64,000 bases of DNA from Rhynchopus sp. YZ270_cl-10 (GCA_964035575.1 OZ037855.1:868001-932000); one strand, 5' to 3'; shown: positions 1 through 12,187, counted from the first letter of the stretch. Numbers and translations are program-made. Notes: a model not told the origin generated them from the letters alone.

Positions 1-256
1 ATATAGCTTCGGACAAAAGAATAAAAAAAAAAGTCAACTCTGAATCCTGAAAAAAACGCTTCAGTAGCTTTGGTGGGTGTAATGTGTTCTTCGTCAGTTT
101 TTAAACTGCAGGGTGAGAGAGAGAGGGAGAAGGGGGAGGGGGGGGGGAGGGAGGAAGAGAGAGAATGAAGGAAAAAAAAAACAAAGAGAAATGAGCCCCT
201 ATCTGGACGCAGCCCCCACACCATGAAATAAAGGCTGTCACGGCTTCCAAAAACTA

Positions 257-296
257 CTGGTAGTCAGCGTCACCCCTAGTAGGCTACAGTGGAAGA
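257..296 (+). repeat. HpH element in the opposite (exception) sense
   Basis: HpH in sense: GTC.GCGTCACGCCTAC, loop, GGTAGGTTATAGTG then A-rich. Here GTAGTCAGCGTCACCCCTAG then TAGGCTACAGTGGAAGAAG reads rightward although left of the switch. Confidence 0.6.
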
Positions 297-980
297 AGAA
301 AAAAAAATAGTGAATAGAAACTGCGGGTAGACCCCACTAGGCACAGGATTCGCTTTATTTTATAATTCTTTACTTTATAATATGCAGCATTTTCCGAGGG
401 GGTAAAATTAATATTATAAAAGAAATCGGTTCATAAAATAAGGCGAATCCTGTATCTTGGAAATTTAACTTTGAAGAGGAATGTGCTTCTCGTGCACACA
501 TCAAAAAACAAAAACAAAAGATATGAATGAAAGTCGAACAGTCAGTAGAGGGAACAGAGACATGCTAAGGGGGACTTTTCTTGCTACAGAAACACAATAT
601 TTCAGACACAACTTGGCGAGAGTCCGTATCAAACGATAGGGCTAACTGGTCAAATATACCCCTTCCCTAGAGACGTGTGATGCATAAGAGAGAAAGAGAA
701 GAGGGCAAGAATAGTTCAAAAACAGTTCAAATAAAGGAAACTGTAATAATGGTAGCTTTTCTTTTTTTTTTTTGTTGTCAATTTGCAGAAGGAGGGTTTT
801 TCTTTGGTGATTTTACCCTACATCAATGTCGACATGCAAAGTACTACGTAATTCGTTTTAATTCCTTGCCAATGCAAAGGCTTTTTTTTTTTGTTTTTTG
901 TTTTTTTTTGTACAGGTGGGCAGGTATATTACATCAAAGAAGCAACACCATACCCAAAGAAGTAAAGTGAATACGTTAGG

Positions 981-1010
981 AAGATGATCCTAAGCCTCCG
1001 CTGGGACACC
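981..1010 (-). repeat. HpA hairpin element
   Basis: HpA consensus in sense direction is GGTGACTAAGC, a loop, GGCTTAGGTTCATCTT. CTAAGC/GCTTAG form the inner stem and GGTGA/TCATC the outer one. This copy is diverged (CTGGGACACC end). Confidence 0.55.
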
Positions 1011-1109
1011 TTTAAATCTTAAAAAAAAAGAGAAGTTTAAAATAAAAAAGTGGCTCCGTACAACACGACCTGCCATTGAAGGAAGGGTCGTGGTTCTGCT
1101 GTTGTAATG

Positions 1110-1182
1110 GGACCTGGAGCAGGTAACCTAGGGTTCTTCTGTTCTGTTTGCGCCGTGTAGGCCGAAAGCCTTTGTGTGCTAC
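1110..1182 (-). repeat. HpB-like element, diverged
   Basis: GCAGGTAACCTAGGGTTCTTC and GCCGAAAGCC on the plus strand resemble the HpB complement; leftward and weak. Confidence 0.4.
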
Positions 1183-1389
1183 AGAACATGAAAGGTATAA
1201 CACAGTGCACTACAATGCTTGTTGTATCGAAAGCGTGACCCTTTGGATGACATTTGCATGCAAAACCCACCAAGGTGAGTTTTATTATCAATGTGCACCC
1301 TAAGCGGGTCGGGGAACGACCAAATAACGTATGTTAAAACAAAATTGTGCGTCACAACCTTTTCGATAAATTAGTGGGGTTTTTTTTAG

Positions 1390-1424
1390 TGAAGTCGCCA
1401 CCTGTGTGTTCGAAGCTCCACTTT
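1390..1424 (-). repeat. HpE element
   Basis: HpE in sense: GTGGAGTTC(A/G)CACAGGTG, then GTGTCTACACGTTGTCAAC. Here the plus strand has GCCACCTGTGTGTTCGAAGC and CTCCAC, so leftward. Confidence 0.6.
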
Positions 1425-2193
1425 CCCTGAAGTTATACTCGTAACAATTCTTTGAGAGTCCTTCCCTCACACCCAAAAATATCTTAAATGAAAGGAGAGC
1501 AGTGCATGTGAATCAGGTAAACATACTTACCCAAACAGCACCTCGCAATCTCTAAGATTTTATTTTGCAGTAAAGAGCAAGCATCCTTCCGGAAGTGGTC
1601 TTCACTGTACTTATTCTTTGTTTTCCTTCTTTTTTTTGCATTTCATGTTGACAGTAGGGTTCACTTTATTTTTTTTGAATTGTCATGGTGCAAGCATTGT
1701 ACGATTTGAAGATGCTTCCCACCACATTTTGTGTTTTTTGTTGTTGTTGCATTTTCGGTGCAATATTTAATTTCAGTGAAGCTTGGATGATCTTCACTTT
1801 TTTTTTGTTTCGCGACCGAAGGTTCTGACAATACAATAAGGCAGGTCAGGGGGAAAAAAACTTCTTCTCACAATCGTCAAAAATTTCAAAAAAAGCAGAC
1901 AATGCGAGCGAGGAAGAAACAGAGCGTATGAGGGAAGAGAGAAATCTTTTTTAAAAAAAATGGGTTATCGCAAAATATCATTACAACCTATGCTTACTAT
2001 AATAGAAACGGGTAGGAGAGATGGAGAGGAAGCGGGGTAAAGGGAAGGAGGATGGTGTATATTAAAAAAAAAATATAATGCTCAAAAATTCTCAAAAAAA
2101 TCAAACAATTCAAATACAATTACGATCATTAGGTAAATTGTGGTTAAGAACCACACAAAACAATAGAAAGAAAAAGCAGAAAGAACGATTTTG

Positions 2194-2226
2194 CAGATGA
2201 ACCTAAGCCTAACATGCTTAGTCACC
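2194..2226 (-). repeat. HpA hairpin element
   Basis: AGATGAACCTAAGCC with TGCTTAGTCACC on the plus strand, so the element reads leftward. Both stems are intact. Confidence 0.75.
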
Positions 2227-2735
2227 TTGTTTTAAAAAAAAAATCAGTTGGATTATAAAGAAAGAAAGCCTTTTTTTAGATGTGCCGGATGAGTTAACAT
2301 ACATCTGACAATTTCTGATACTAAAATAAAAAAATCTCTGTGAGTGTCTGGAGAGAAAAAGGGCGTTTCGTTCTTTGTGAATCAGCAAAAAAAAAACTGC
2401 CGAATGTTTGTATTTAAAGCTTTCGTCTCGCAAAGAAAGTAAAGTATTAGGGAGGGAGAAGAGAACTCATTTTTGGTGTGCAGTCACCATCCGTCCTGAT
2501 GGCCGCGTGGTCTTGTTGTAGATTGTAGACCATTAACAAAAATACGATATTAAAAAAAAAGGGAAAAACTCTTCCCCAAATGGGATGCGATCATTTAAAA
2601 CGCACCTCATCTGAAAAAGAGTGGAAGAAATGAGACAGATGGACCCCCCCTTCTTTGGATGGGCAGAATAATATTAAAATAACAAAATTGAGATGAATGG
2701 GCCTTGCTATATGCACATCGCACACAAAAAATAGT

Positions 2736-2757
2736 AAGATGAATCTAAGCCTCACCA
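2736..2757 (-). repeat. HpA hairpin element, partial
   Basis: AAGATGAATCTAAGCCTCAC is present; the second stem arm is missing. Confidence 0.55.
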
Positions 2758-3234
2758 AAAGCTTTGCACACCAAAATTTTGAAAATGGTGTAGACAATCT
2801 GGACCTTGTCAAAAGCAAAGACAAACGTCTGCTGGTGTTCTTGAGAACTGTAGGATTTGGTGTGTTTTTTTTTCTTATTTTTTTTTTATACTTTAGGGTG
2901 AACAAATGCATTTCTTGCTTTCTTGTACTTTGGTAGATGAGGGTTGGGGGCTGTGTCTTTGGTGTGTCAGATTTATCACCAGGCTCAATGTTTATTCTGT
3001 ATAAACACAGTGTGGCGAAAGCAGTGCTCAAAAAAATGGGGGGGCTGGGGAATCATCTGGGGAGAGGATGAAATACTTTACTCATAGGGTACGTGGATCT
3101 CTGAAACGTAGAGAAGTTCGTTGGGCTATCGTTCGCTCTGGCAGAGAGGGGGGATCCTGTACTCAAGGGGGAAAAGCTGCAATAGTTCAGCCCCGGGCAA
3201 CACATGGTTTGGGGGAAAAAAGAAGAAAAATTAT

Positions 3235-3267
3235 AAGATGACCCTAAGCCTCTCGTGCTTAGTCACG
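3235..3267 (-). repeat. HpA hairpin element
   Basis: AAGATGACCCTAAGCC with GTGCTTAGTCAC on the plus strand; complete, leftward. Confidence 0.78.
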
Positions 3268-3386
3268 GAAAAAAAGAAAAAAAGGGAACTAAAGATAAAC
3301 CAGCCCGTTGAGAGGGGGGGGGTGTAACCACATAAAACTCGCCCAACAACACTCCGGTTTGCATAAAAGTTATTATTTTTGTTTTG

Positions 3387-3446
3387 TAGTTTTGACAATC
3401 ACCTGTCCGAGGATGGGTTCTGTACACAAGGTCGCCCGAGGGCTAA
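3387..3446 (-). repeat. HpB double-hairpin element
   Basis: In the minus sense: AGCC...GGGCGAC, GTGTACAGAACC, then a CCTCGGACAGG-type loop and GTGATTGTC. HpB is about 60 nt: a small GCC/GGGC hairpin followed by a larger CCTGTCC/GGACAGG one. Confidence 0.75.
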
Positions 3447-3615
3447 TGAATTTCAAAGGTATAGATGCAGATCATCCTTGACCAAAGAAATTTATTTTAA
3501 AGATTTTTGATAAGACAACACATGGTCGCTGTTTTTTTTTTTTTTTTTTTTTGCACAGGGGTTTTCTTGTTCTCAGATTACGTACTGTGTACGAAATCAA
3601 AAAAAAAATGTTGGT

Positions 3616-3642
3616 CAGATGAACCTAAGCTGTACCTAGTCA
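3616..3642 (-). repeat. HpA hairpin element
   Basis: CAGATGAACCTAAGC with a shortened loop and CTAGTCAGC; leftward, slightly diverged. Confidence 0.65.
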
Positions 3643-3919
3643 GCTTCGAAAGACGACCCACTAAAACCAATCTTCAAAAATACACCCGTAAACGACAAAG
3701 AAACTTCTGCCGAGAGAAAACAACAAAATATTGATGTTCTTAGTAACTAACATTTCTAAGCTGGCTGAGTTTTAAAAAAAAAAAATATGAAATGGAAAAG
3801 GGCATTTTTGAGAGGAATGGGAAGAGGGTCGTTTTGAGGATGGAAATAACATGGCGAGAAAATGGGGAAATGGGGGAGTTGATGTAAATGCTAAGAGCTG
3901 AGATAAAAGAAAGGTTGGT

Positions 3920-3948
3920 AAGATGAACTTAAAGCCTTCTTATCACCT
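3920..3948 (-). repeat. HpA hairpin element
   Basis: AAGATGAACTTAAAGCC with TTATCACC, preceded by GTTGGT, the complement of the family's ACCAAC tail. Leftward. Confidence 0.65.
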
Positions 3949-4131
3949 TGATAAAAGAGTTCAAAAAGGTTGACAGTGCAAATGCCTAAACGTACGCAAG
4001 GCACTGGGTAGAAAATGGGGGAGGGGGTGAAGTAAAATCACTGTATCAATTAAGCATCCAAGAACCCACCCACCTGGGAGGGGTGGGTGCGAAAGCTTGG
4101 GCGTTTTTTTTTTTTTTTTGTTTTTTGATTT

Positions 4132-4187
4132 GTATTTTTGAAAACTTGGTTGCATTAGTGTAGCCACCCTAGAGTGTGCTCCACTAT
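4132..4187 (-). repeat. HpD element
   Basis: HpD in sense is AGTGGAG..CA(T/C)CC..GGGTG..CTACACTAATACAACC then AAGTTTTC. Here the plus strand reads GAAAACTTGGTTGCATTAG ... GTGCTCCACT, so leftward. Confidence 0.8.
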
Positions 4188-4672
4188 ACATTTTTTTTTA
4201 ACATGAACATAACTTTTTATGTGAAAAAACTGCCAGAAGGGAGTCGCCGCCTTGCGCAAGGCCATCAAATATAGACCCAAAAAAGATATGGTTTCTTCCA
4301 GAGAATCTGGAATGTACCCGGTATCTTTTGGGTCTTATCGGCAGGTTTGCTTTGTGTGATCTCCACGTTGAGACTGTTTTTTCTGTCTGTTTTGTTTGGT
4401 TTGTTTGCAAGCAAAGTTGTTAGCTTGCATTTGTTAAACGGGGGGGGTTTTTTTCTCTTTTGCAGCAGGTCCGAAGCTTCTGGCCTGCGCCGTATTGGGT
4501 TTCATTGCAAAAGGGGAAAATAAAAATAAAAGGGGGAAAAAGACTGCCACTAAGAGTTGGAGGGGGGGAAAGAGAGAGGGGTTTTTTTTGAGTAAAAAAA
4601 CATGCAGAGTGAAACCAAAACGGCATTTTCTTTTGTTTTGGTTCCATCCAAACATAGAAAAGAGAAAAGAGA

Positions 4673-4708
4673 GCGATGAATGTACCTCCAGTGTACACAC
4701 ATCTTTTT
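4673..4708 (-). repeat. HpI hairpin element
   Basis: HpI in sense: AAAGATGTG, loop, CACATTCATCTTT. Here the minus strand gives AAAGATGTGTGTACACTGG then AGGTACATTCATCGC; leftward. Confidence 0.65.
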
Positions 4709-5420
4709 AAATAATTTCATATACTTTCTTTTCTTAACCGAAATGAAAAGAAAGCAAAGAGGGTGCGACAAATGTACCCTTGCTTTTTTTTTTGGAATGT
4801 TTTGCAAAACGTAGAAAAAGAAAAATAAATGCTTCATGCACAAATTGAAACTTCAGTAGATTGGTTTCTAACATTAACCCTGTTTCAGTCCTAAGAATCA
4901 TACAGTAGTATTCAAAAGGGTGGACATCTTCAGTGATTTCCCTTTATATGGTGGGTGAATGTCGTGAAACCTGTTCGTGTGAACATTTGGTACCTTCTAC
5001 TTCAGTTTTTTGGTCAGGGAATACACAAAACTAAAAAATAAAAAGTTTTTTTTTTCTTCCGTTTCCTTCTCGTCCTTACAAAGATATGTCCTGTCTGTAC
5101 ACCAGGAGGCATAGTAACCTAAAGAGTCTTGGTATTGGTGGCTGCCGTATATACGTAAAGTATTCCGTGCATCTTTTAAAAAAAAAAATGATATTGTTCA
5201 CGGGGGGGGTCATGGTTCGTGTACAAAACTAATGATGTCACCTCAAAAGAAAAATTAAGCGCGAAGCTAATACAGATGAAAACCTCCATCCCTAAGAAGA
5301 ACGTGCCCAAGAGAAACCAGACGAGGGGGGAATATAAATCTCGTCTGACCAAGCGTATTCCCTTTGTGAGCACATGGCATTATTTTGTACAGACTTGACA
5401 AAAAAGAAAATTGTAAACGG

Positions 5421-5457
5421 AACGATGAATCTAATCTTCTCGTGTGCCTAGTCACCT
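5421..5457 (-). repeat. HpA hairpin element
   Basis: CGATGAATCTAATC with CCTAGTCACC; diverged stem, leftward. Confidence 0.65.
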
Positions 5458-5662
5458 AAATGGGGGGGAATATGGTGGAAGGCCTTTGTTGATGGCTGAG
5501 TTAAATACTCGAGGAGCCTCGCCGGGAGGGGGGGGGAAATGACAACAGAGCAAATTTGAAAATGCTAAAATCGCTTTCAAGAGGGGAAATGAAAGTGGGC
5601 TGCGCGGCAACACTTTTTCTCACTTTACAAAATATGTTGTCTGTCTGCTAATAAGACAGGTT

Positions 5663-5682
5663 GTGGGGGGGGGGGGGGGGGT
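5663..5682 (+). repeat. G-homopolymer
   Basis: About 18 G in a row, followed by TATATAAACACA. Nothing else can be said. Confidence 0.8.
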
Positions 5683-6126
5683 ATATAAACACAACAAGAG
5701 CGCCAAAAACAAAGGGAACACATAACTGAACAGAGCTGAAAAGGATGAAGAATCAGATAGAAAAAGAAAAGAGGGAGGTGATGGATGTATCACTAATTCC
5801 GTAAATGAAATACGGTAGTAGTTCTGAAAGGGGTCTGAAAGGGGGGGTAATGATGGGAGGGGAAAACAGGGAGGAAGGGAGAGGAAGCAAATATTAGCTA
5901 TTAGCAATATTTTTTTTCTGCAAAATGAAAAAAAAAAAATATGTCTTTAAAACAGCTCAAATAAAAACCCCAGGTTATATGGGTGTAATTTTGCTTTCAG
6001 CTCCCTAGAAGAAAAAGAAAAGATAAAGAAAAGAGAAAATTTGAAATGACTCAGCTCCTCGCGGATGCATCATCAAGAAAAGAACGTCTCGCAGCCCGGT
6101 TACTTTCCTTTTGCTTTTTTTCTCTT

Positions 6127-6174
6127 TTGATAATCTGTTGGTTTCAATGAAGCTGCCAGACAGACATCACCACT
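6127..6174 (-). repeat. HpF element
   Basis: HpF in sense: AGTGAAGACTGTC..GGCAGCTACACTAAACAG then ATTATCAAAA. The plus strand here has TTTTGATAATCTGTTGG and GCTGCCAGACAGACATC, so leftward. Confidence 0.7.
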
Positions 6175-6281
6175 GTCGTTATTTAAACATAGTGTAGACA
6201 CTCAAAAAAAATGTGTTTCACTAAGTTTTGTTAGCAATAGACAAGACCAGAACCTCCTCCTGAGCGGGAAAACCTTGTGTG

Positions 6282-6320
6282 TAGTATCGACAATCACCAC
6301 TCAAAAAAGGGTTCTACACT
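6282..6320 (-). repeat. HpB element, 3' part
   Basis: TATCGACAATCACC and GGTTCTACAC on the plus strand; leftward. The inner stem is replaced by an A-run. Confidence 0.6.
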
Positions 6321-6691
6321 ATTATTTCCGTTCTTTTTGTTTTTTTTTTGTTGTTGTTTTTTGTTTTTTTTCTTTTTTCCCTGAAGAAAAGGAAACCTTT
6401 ATTTCTAAATTTAGTTCAAATTTTCCTGCGGCTGGCTGTTTTTTTATTTTGGAAACCCTGGTTTGAATTGGTTTCATTATTTTTTATCTTTATCTTTTAA
6501 CTTATGCATGCATTTCCTCCTCGATATTTATCTCTCTCTCTTTTCTTAATGAGGTACCCCTAAGAGCAGGCGATTCTACATCGCAATACTCTAAACTGGG
6601 GTTGGGTAAGATGGGGTTTAAAAAAAGGAACCCCATATTGCGTGCAACAAATCTTGGGCTATATTGCTCAAAAAAAGGAGGTCTTTTTTTT

Positions 6692-6739
6692 TTGAAAACT
6701 TGGTTGTATTAGTGTAGACACCCGAGGATGAACTCCACT
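6692..6739 (-). repeat. HpD element
   Basis: GAAAACTTGGTTGTATTAG, then GTGTAGACACCCGAGGATG and AACTCCACT on the plus strand; leftward, full length. Confidence 0.82.
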
Positions 6740-6765
6740 TTTTTCCGTTCTTTTTGTTTTTTTTG

Positions 6766-6800
6766 TTGTGTCGACAATCACCTGCTAGTGCAGGTGATGT
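6766..6800 (-). repeat. HpB element, 3' part
   Basis: TGTCGACAATCACCTGC with TAGTGCAGGTGATG; leftward, adjoining an HpD copy. Confidence 0.6.
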
Positions 6801-7003
6801 GTTGCAGGCATGGGTGTTCCGTATTCCGGGGGTTTTCGGGGGGAAATCGGGTCCGTATTCCACTATTTTTCTTTGGCTGGGCTTCCCCTTTGGGAGTCAA
6901 AAACAGGGTCAAAACACCCCAAAACTGCCCTTATTTGAATTTTTGGTGACCCGAGCGTTCAGCGGTGGTACTATAAACAAAAATTGGCGTTGCTGCATTA
7001 CCT

Positions 7004-7709
7004 CACAGTACACAGTACACAGTACACAGTACACAGTACACAGTACACAGTACACAGTACACAGTACACAGTACACAGTACACAGTACACAGTACACAGT
7101 ACACAGTACACAGTACACAGTACACAGTACACAGTACACAGTACACAGTACACAGTACACAGTACACAGTACACAGTACACAGTACACAGTACACAGTAC
7201 ACAGTACACAGTACACAGTACACAGTACACAGTACACAGTACACAGTACACAGTACACAGTACACAGTACACAGTACACAGTACACAGTACACAGTACAC
7301 AGTACACAGTACACAGTACACAGTACACAGTACACAGTACACAGTACACAGTACACAGTACACAGTACACAGTACACAGTACACAGTACACAGTACACAG
7401 TACACAGTACACAGTACACAGTACACAGTACACAGTACACAGTACACAGTACACAGTACACAGTACACAGTACACAGTACACAGTACACAGTACACAGTA
7501 CACAGTACACAGTACACAGTACACAGTACACAGTACACAGTACACAGTACACAGTACACAGTACACAGTACACAGTACACAGTACACAGTACACAGTACA
7601 CAGTACACAGTACACAGTACACAGTACACAGTACACAGTACACAGTACACAGTACACAGTACACAGTACACAGTACACAGTACACAGTACACAGTACACA
7701 GTACACAGT
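7004..7709. repeat. 7-bp tandem array (ACAGTAC)n, about 101 copies
   Basis: A 706-bp array of ACAGTAC shows no variant unit that I could see. Seven is not a multiple of 3, so several frames are open on both strands and encode VHSTQYT-type heptapeptides. These are shadows, not genes. The array lies between two dispersed-repeat segments. Confidence 0.98.
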
Positions 7710-8280
7710 GGAGGAAAGGGGTATCCGCCGGAGGCGAAAATTTTATTTGGGGGTTCGTCCTACAAGGAGAAAAATGTCTTTTTTGTGTTGTTTCATTCCA
7801 TCCCAGTTCACGGGCACCTCACTCAGTGAAAAAGACCGTTCTAAAGTCTCTTAGTTACCCTTCTGCTCTTTTTTTTCTTCCCTAAGGGAATCCCTGTAGA
7901 AAAAAAAGTGCACGATCCCAAAAGTGGTATTCGTATTCCGTCTTAGGAACACCCATGGTTGCAGGCTTTTTTTTTTTTTTTTTTTGGAACGACCAGGGTA
8001 GTAGCTTGAAAGGTGCACTTTTCAAATGTTGCTGGTTTGCTGGTTTAGAAAAATTTTTCCCCGGTTAAAAGCGGTCGTCGCGCGCTTCGCGCGCGCCTCC
8101 CTGCCAACCACAGAGTGGAGAGGCGAAGGGTAAATTTTGCGAGACAACAAAGAAAATGGAATATAATCCTGTGTTAACAGAGCTTGGTCTTGCACCTTAC
8201 GTTCCACTAACCGTACAAAGCCAATATGTCTTCCAGAAGCTGTTACAACGGTGGGTCATTTTGAAAAAATGGCCAACTTT

Positions 8281-8440
8281 TGCAGCTTTGGTCAAGTTGC
8301 ATTTGTGGCCACAAAATGCAAGGGGGTTCCCTAAGAAGACTTTGGAAACTCTATTTTTTTGCGGAGCAAAAAAATAATATAAAGTGGCGCCGCAGGCGAA
8401 AAAAATTAGGGTATAGTGCAAAACATGCAGCTTTTTACAC
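8281..8440 (-). repeat. Dispersed repeat K, with GCGGAGC...GGCGCCGCAGGC core
   Basis: It shares GCAGCTTTGGTCAAGTTGC-type sequence, an AAAATGCAAGGGG block, TTTTGCGGAGCAAAAAA and TGGCGCCGCAGGCGAAAAA with 12188-12461. Its complement is at 53.26 kb. Strand is given relative to the 53-kb copy. Family unknown. Confidence 0.7.
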
Positions 8441-10385
8441 CACAGAGTCACTCAATGAACCCTTTTTAGGGGTTCGCTTACGTGTGAGGCTTTCTCTTCT
8501 GTGAGTAAGAAAGTGGTGCGGGGCGACGAAAAACTGAATCCCGAATCCCACTTTTTTTTTTTATTTTTCCCCAAACCAGTAAACCAGCTTGTTCTGGTTT
8601 TGAAACCAGCAAAAGTACCCAAGCTATTTCCCTGGGAACGACTCAGACATTTCTCATTGCTAATAAAGGTACTGCGTAAGGTTTGGACGGAAGAGCCCAT
8701 TGGGCTGTGCTTGCTTCTTCGCAAAGTATCAAAAAAAAAAAAAAAAAAAAAAAAAAAATGTGTGATAAATATCTAGGCAGTGCAGCTTTGCTAGGAGGGG
8801 GGGAAAAGATGCGTGCTAGCAATGCACCAAAACCTTCTGTCATTCACAGCAGAACCGATGGATAGAAAAGAAGAATAGTCGAATCGAAATCGGTTTCTCG
8901 TTTTTTTTATTTATTTTGTTATTGGAAATAACGTAGCTACACCACCCTGTGGGGCGCGTTGTGCAAAGAAAAAGAAAAAAGAAAAAAGAAAATACACGTT
9001 CCCGTCATTCTTTTGTCTGTTGCTTCAGTGTATCTGCCATTCATAACAGAGTCTTCACCTTCGTTTCACTTTCTTCTTCCCTTATCGGATGATAAATATA
9101 ACATGACACACTCGGTCTGTTTAACCAAGGAAACGGGGAGGGAGGGGTTCACAAAAAAACCTGCGGGGATGGACCCAACTTTCTCCCCCTCCCTCTCCAC
9201 TGCCCCCTTGTCCCTCCAAGGGTTGCGCTTCAACTTTACTTCAATTCAATTAAGAGAAGCTTTCTATGGCCAAACCCCTTGGCTGCGTACCATTTCTAAC
9301 TCTTCGTAAATGGTACGAGGACTTAGTAAATGGCAGATGGAAGTGAACGGTGTGCAGCCACGGGGTTATATTTTATGTGATTCCAGCGCAAAATTGAGAA
9401 AAGAAAAGAGGGAAAAAAAAAAGAAGAAAAAAATGGAAAGATACCTCGCGAACTCACCTCAGAGTTCGTAGCACTAAATAAATGCTATGACGTGAACATC
9501 ATCCAAATATACGCAACCTGCGTTGCTCCGAACATAAAAATGAAATCAACACCCATTGCAACTGTTGTATACCTTCTAATTACGCCCATAACATTTTCCT
9601 TTTCCTTTTTTTTCACAGACGTTTTGTTATCTTCCCCCCTGTAAAAACAAGAGGCGGTGTTTGGGGCAGGGGGGAATGCCAAAATAGAATCTGACTTCAG
9701 GATATGACAAGGTGAAATAAAAGAAAACAAAGAATATAAAAAAATAACTTTGTTCTGTTTATCACCCTGTAAATTTGTTGTATTTTTCCATCGATTGTCA
9801 AGAGTTTGATGCAAAAAAACACACATTCCTGCATATCATGTAAACAAAATGACACGTGTCACATGAATCAAATGAGCGTCATCATAGTGTAGCATAAGTA
9901 GTATTTTAAAAAAAAGAAAAATAACAAGCATCTCTGCTGAAAACGAAGACGAAGCTACTCCCCTACTGATTCCACAGAGACCCCTGCGTTCGATTCGAAC
10001 ATTCAGAAGCAAAATAAGGCACTGTTTTTTTTTAATTCTTGAATCCCTCTTAATGAAAGAGCCTAGTAAAGAGGGTACAGTGCCATGTTCATTTTACAAA
10101 ACTATGTAAACATTTTTTTAGATAAAGGGAGGAGAGGGGAGGTTGGGGTGATGGAGAGAGGGCAGTGGGTTGATTTCCTAAGGGTGATCTAAATGAAGAA
10201 ATATTTTTTTAAAAAAGTAAGTTTTGAAAAGAAATTTGAAAGATAATGGGCCACGCAGAAGGGGCACGCAATACATCTTATTTTAAGAAAATAGGGGAAC
10301 ATAACATAACAAAACAAAACAAATATTAGAAGGTAATTTTGTCCGTTTTTTTTTTTAGATTCGGAATAGAGAAAGGAAAACTCTT

Positions 10386-10432
10386 TTTTGATAATCTGAA
10401 ATGGTCAGCTACCACGCAAATGGTCAGAACTC
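10386..10432 (-). repeat. HpF-like element, weak
   Basis: TTTTTTGATAATCTG and GGTCAGCTACCACGC on the plus strand; leftward, heavily diverged. Confidence 0.4.
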
Positions 10433-11513
10433 ATGTTTGTTCCTCTAGGATGCCCTCTACTGAGCCATTCAGATACCGTATAAGATTTACCAAATCTGTC
10501 AAATATTCTTGAATAAAAACATACCCCAAGATATTATGCAGAAAAAGGGGGGTTTAACTTAGCTTCCAACACTGCTTTGGGGGGCCTTGTGCAGAAGACA
10601 ACACTCTGAGTGGGGTAAGACTCCCTATGAGGCCCTGCGGGCTTGCACCTTTACCTTTTTCACAGCTACAGTAGTCCACTATACTACCGTCAAAAGCTGA
10701 TAGGGCAGATACTCCTGCGGGCTTGCACCAGATCAAGTCTGTGTGCTATCGCTCGGTTGACCTGTTTCATCCAAAGAACCACTGCTATTGCTGAGTCACT
10801 GTGGGTTGTGTCGGGAGAGAGCCGATTTTTCCATATGCATAGACTCACTGCAAAGCATCCTACTCAGAAAGGAAATAAATAAATAAATAAACCAAAACCA
10901 AACAATACCAAAAAAGAAAAAAGAAAATGAAATGTGTCTTGGAATACAAAGCCCTCTCGTTGACAGTGTACCTCGGTGTGTGACCAAAACACCAATAAAT
11001 TGGGGCAGGGGGAAGAAAGAAAAAAGCGCGTCTTGGCTGTTGTTTTTTTGATTTTTTGATATAGCATGGACAAAATCCATCACATCAGAAAAGGCTCTGG
11101 AGGAGGAAAAACCTCCCTCGGTAATGTCACCTTTTAAAAGGATGATTTTTGTAGGAAAAACCCTCCGTACCTAAAGAGTGTGCGGTAGAAAGCAGACTAA
11201 TGAAAACCTTGGTCTGGCTTGTATTTAAAAGAAAGGTTTACAAAATGGGTTTTGGGGCAGGGCCTTCAACGTGTCGAAGTTAAGCCTTAACTTCGACAAC
11301 TTTTTTTTTTTGGTTTTTTTTTTTGTCGAAGTTCGAGAAATCTAAAAAAAATATGGGATTTTGGCAAAATCCTTTTATTTCTGAACGAGTTGCAGGGTAG
11401 TCCACGGGAGAAACTCGGTTCAGGGTTTTAACTTTAAGATTCTCCTGTGATCCACTGTGAACATTTGGACAGAGCTCGTAGAAACCAACGAGGAGTGAGC
11501 CAGACAAAAGTAG

Positions 11514-12045
11514 CGTACCGTGCGCCTGCGGCGCAAGCAGGCATCCCACCCTTCCCATGACATAGTTTGGCTGTAAATAAAGCGCCATGGTATGCGCAAT
11601 ATTTGAAATGTTGCGTACCGTGGCTTCGCCAGGGACCTTTGTTGTTATAAATGTACTGAGCTTACTGATACGACAGGTGTGATACCCACTACGGCTTGTG
11701 GATCACCAGTGGCTACAAAGCTACCAATGCTGCTTGTGTTGAAACACACGTGTGTGGGACAGGCGGATTTTTTTGGCTGACCGAGTTTTCAAAAATGACC
11801 AAAACCTGTATAAACCCCTGAGAGCTTCTCCCTGTGATTTGCTACACCCGCGCGCGCGAAGCGCGCGCGGGCTCGGGGAGGCAGGGTTGCCCCTTGTTCT
11901 CGGAAAAAACAGCAAAATTCTGGATTTATGTTCCCGTTTTTTTCCTTTTTTTTGGGTGGGGTTTTTTGCCCTTTTTCGGGCTTTCCGAGCTCTACCCTCA
12001 CTGTAGTGGGGTCATTTCGAGAAAATGGACAAGTTCTTGATTGAT
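11514..12045. repeat. Fragments of element L and a GC-rich hairpin
   Basis: GTACCGTGCGCCTGCGGCGC at about 11515 matches the L end, and TAGTGGGGTCATTTCGAG then AAAATGGACAAGTTCTTG at 12003 matches the L inner block. Between them lies a CGCGCGCGCGAAGCGCGCGC hairpin (about 11848-11870). Confidence 0.55.
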
Positions 12046-12187
12046 ATAAATTTTGGTTACGACCACTAGTGCGTTGCTCACAATGCTAAATGAGTGTCAG
12101 AACTGTGATTCTGGGCCACTTTAACCGCCCCTCGAAATTCAAAAAGGGGTCCCAAACCCGGGCGCGCTACACGCGCGCGGAACTTTT

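Larger units (their letters stand above)
1..6690. other. Gene-free, purine-rich left segment
   Basis: No supportable gene. The plus strand is rich in A, G and GA runs (for example 112-180 and 2020-2060), so the minus strand is pyrimidine-rich, matching the leftward gene at 20.2 kb. The only structured content is the short hairpin elements listed separately, almost all in minus sense. Confidence 0.7.

Noticed and set aside
6754-7854. Long ORFs (up to 366 codons) across the 7-bp array
   Set aside because: The VHSTQYT heptads are just the 7-bp unit read in frame; several frames on both strands are open, and flanks are not coding-like.
9960-10005. Possible tRNA T-arm (GTTCGATTCGAAC)
   Set aside because: The word is a simple palindrome; no cloverleaf can be built on either strand.
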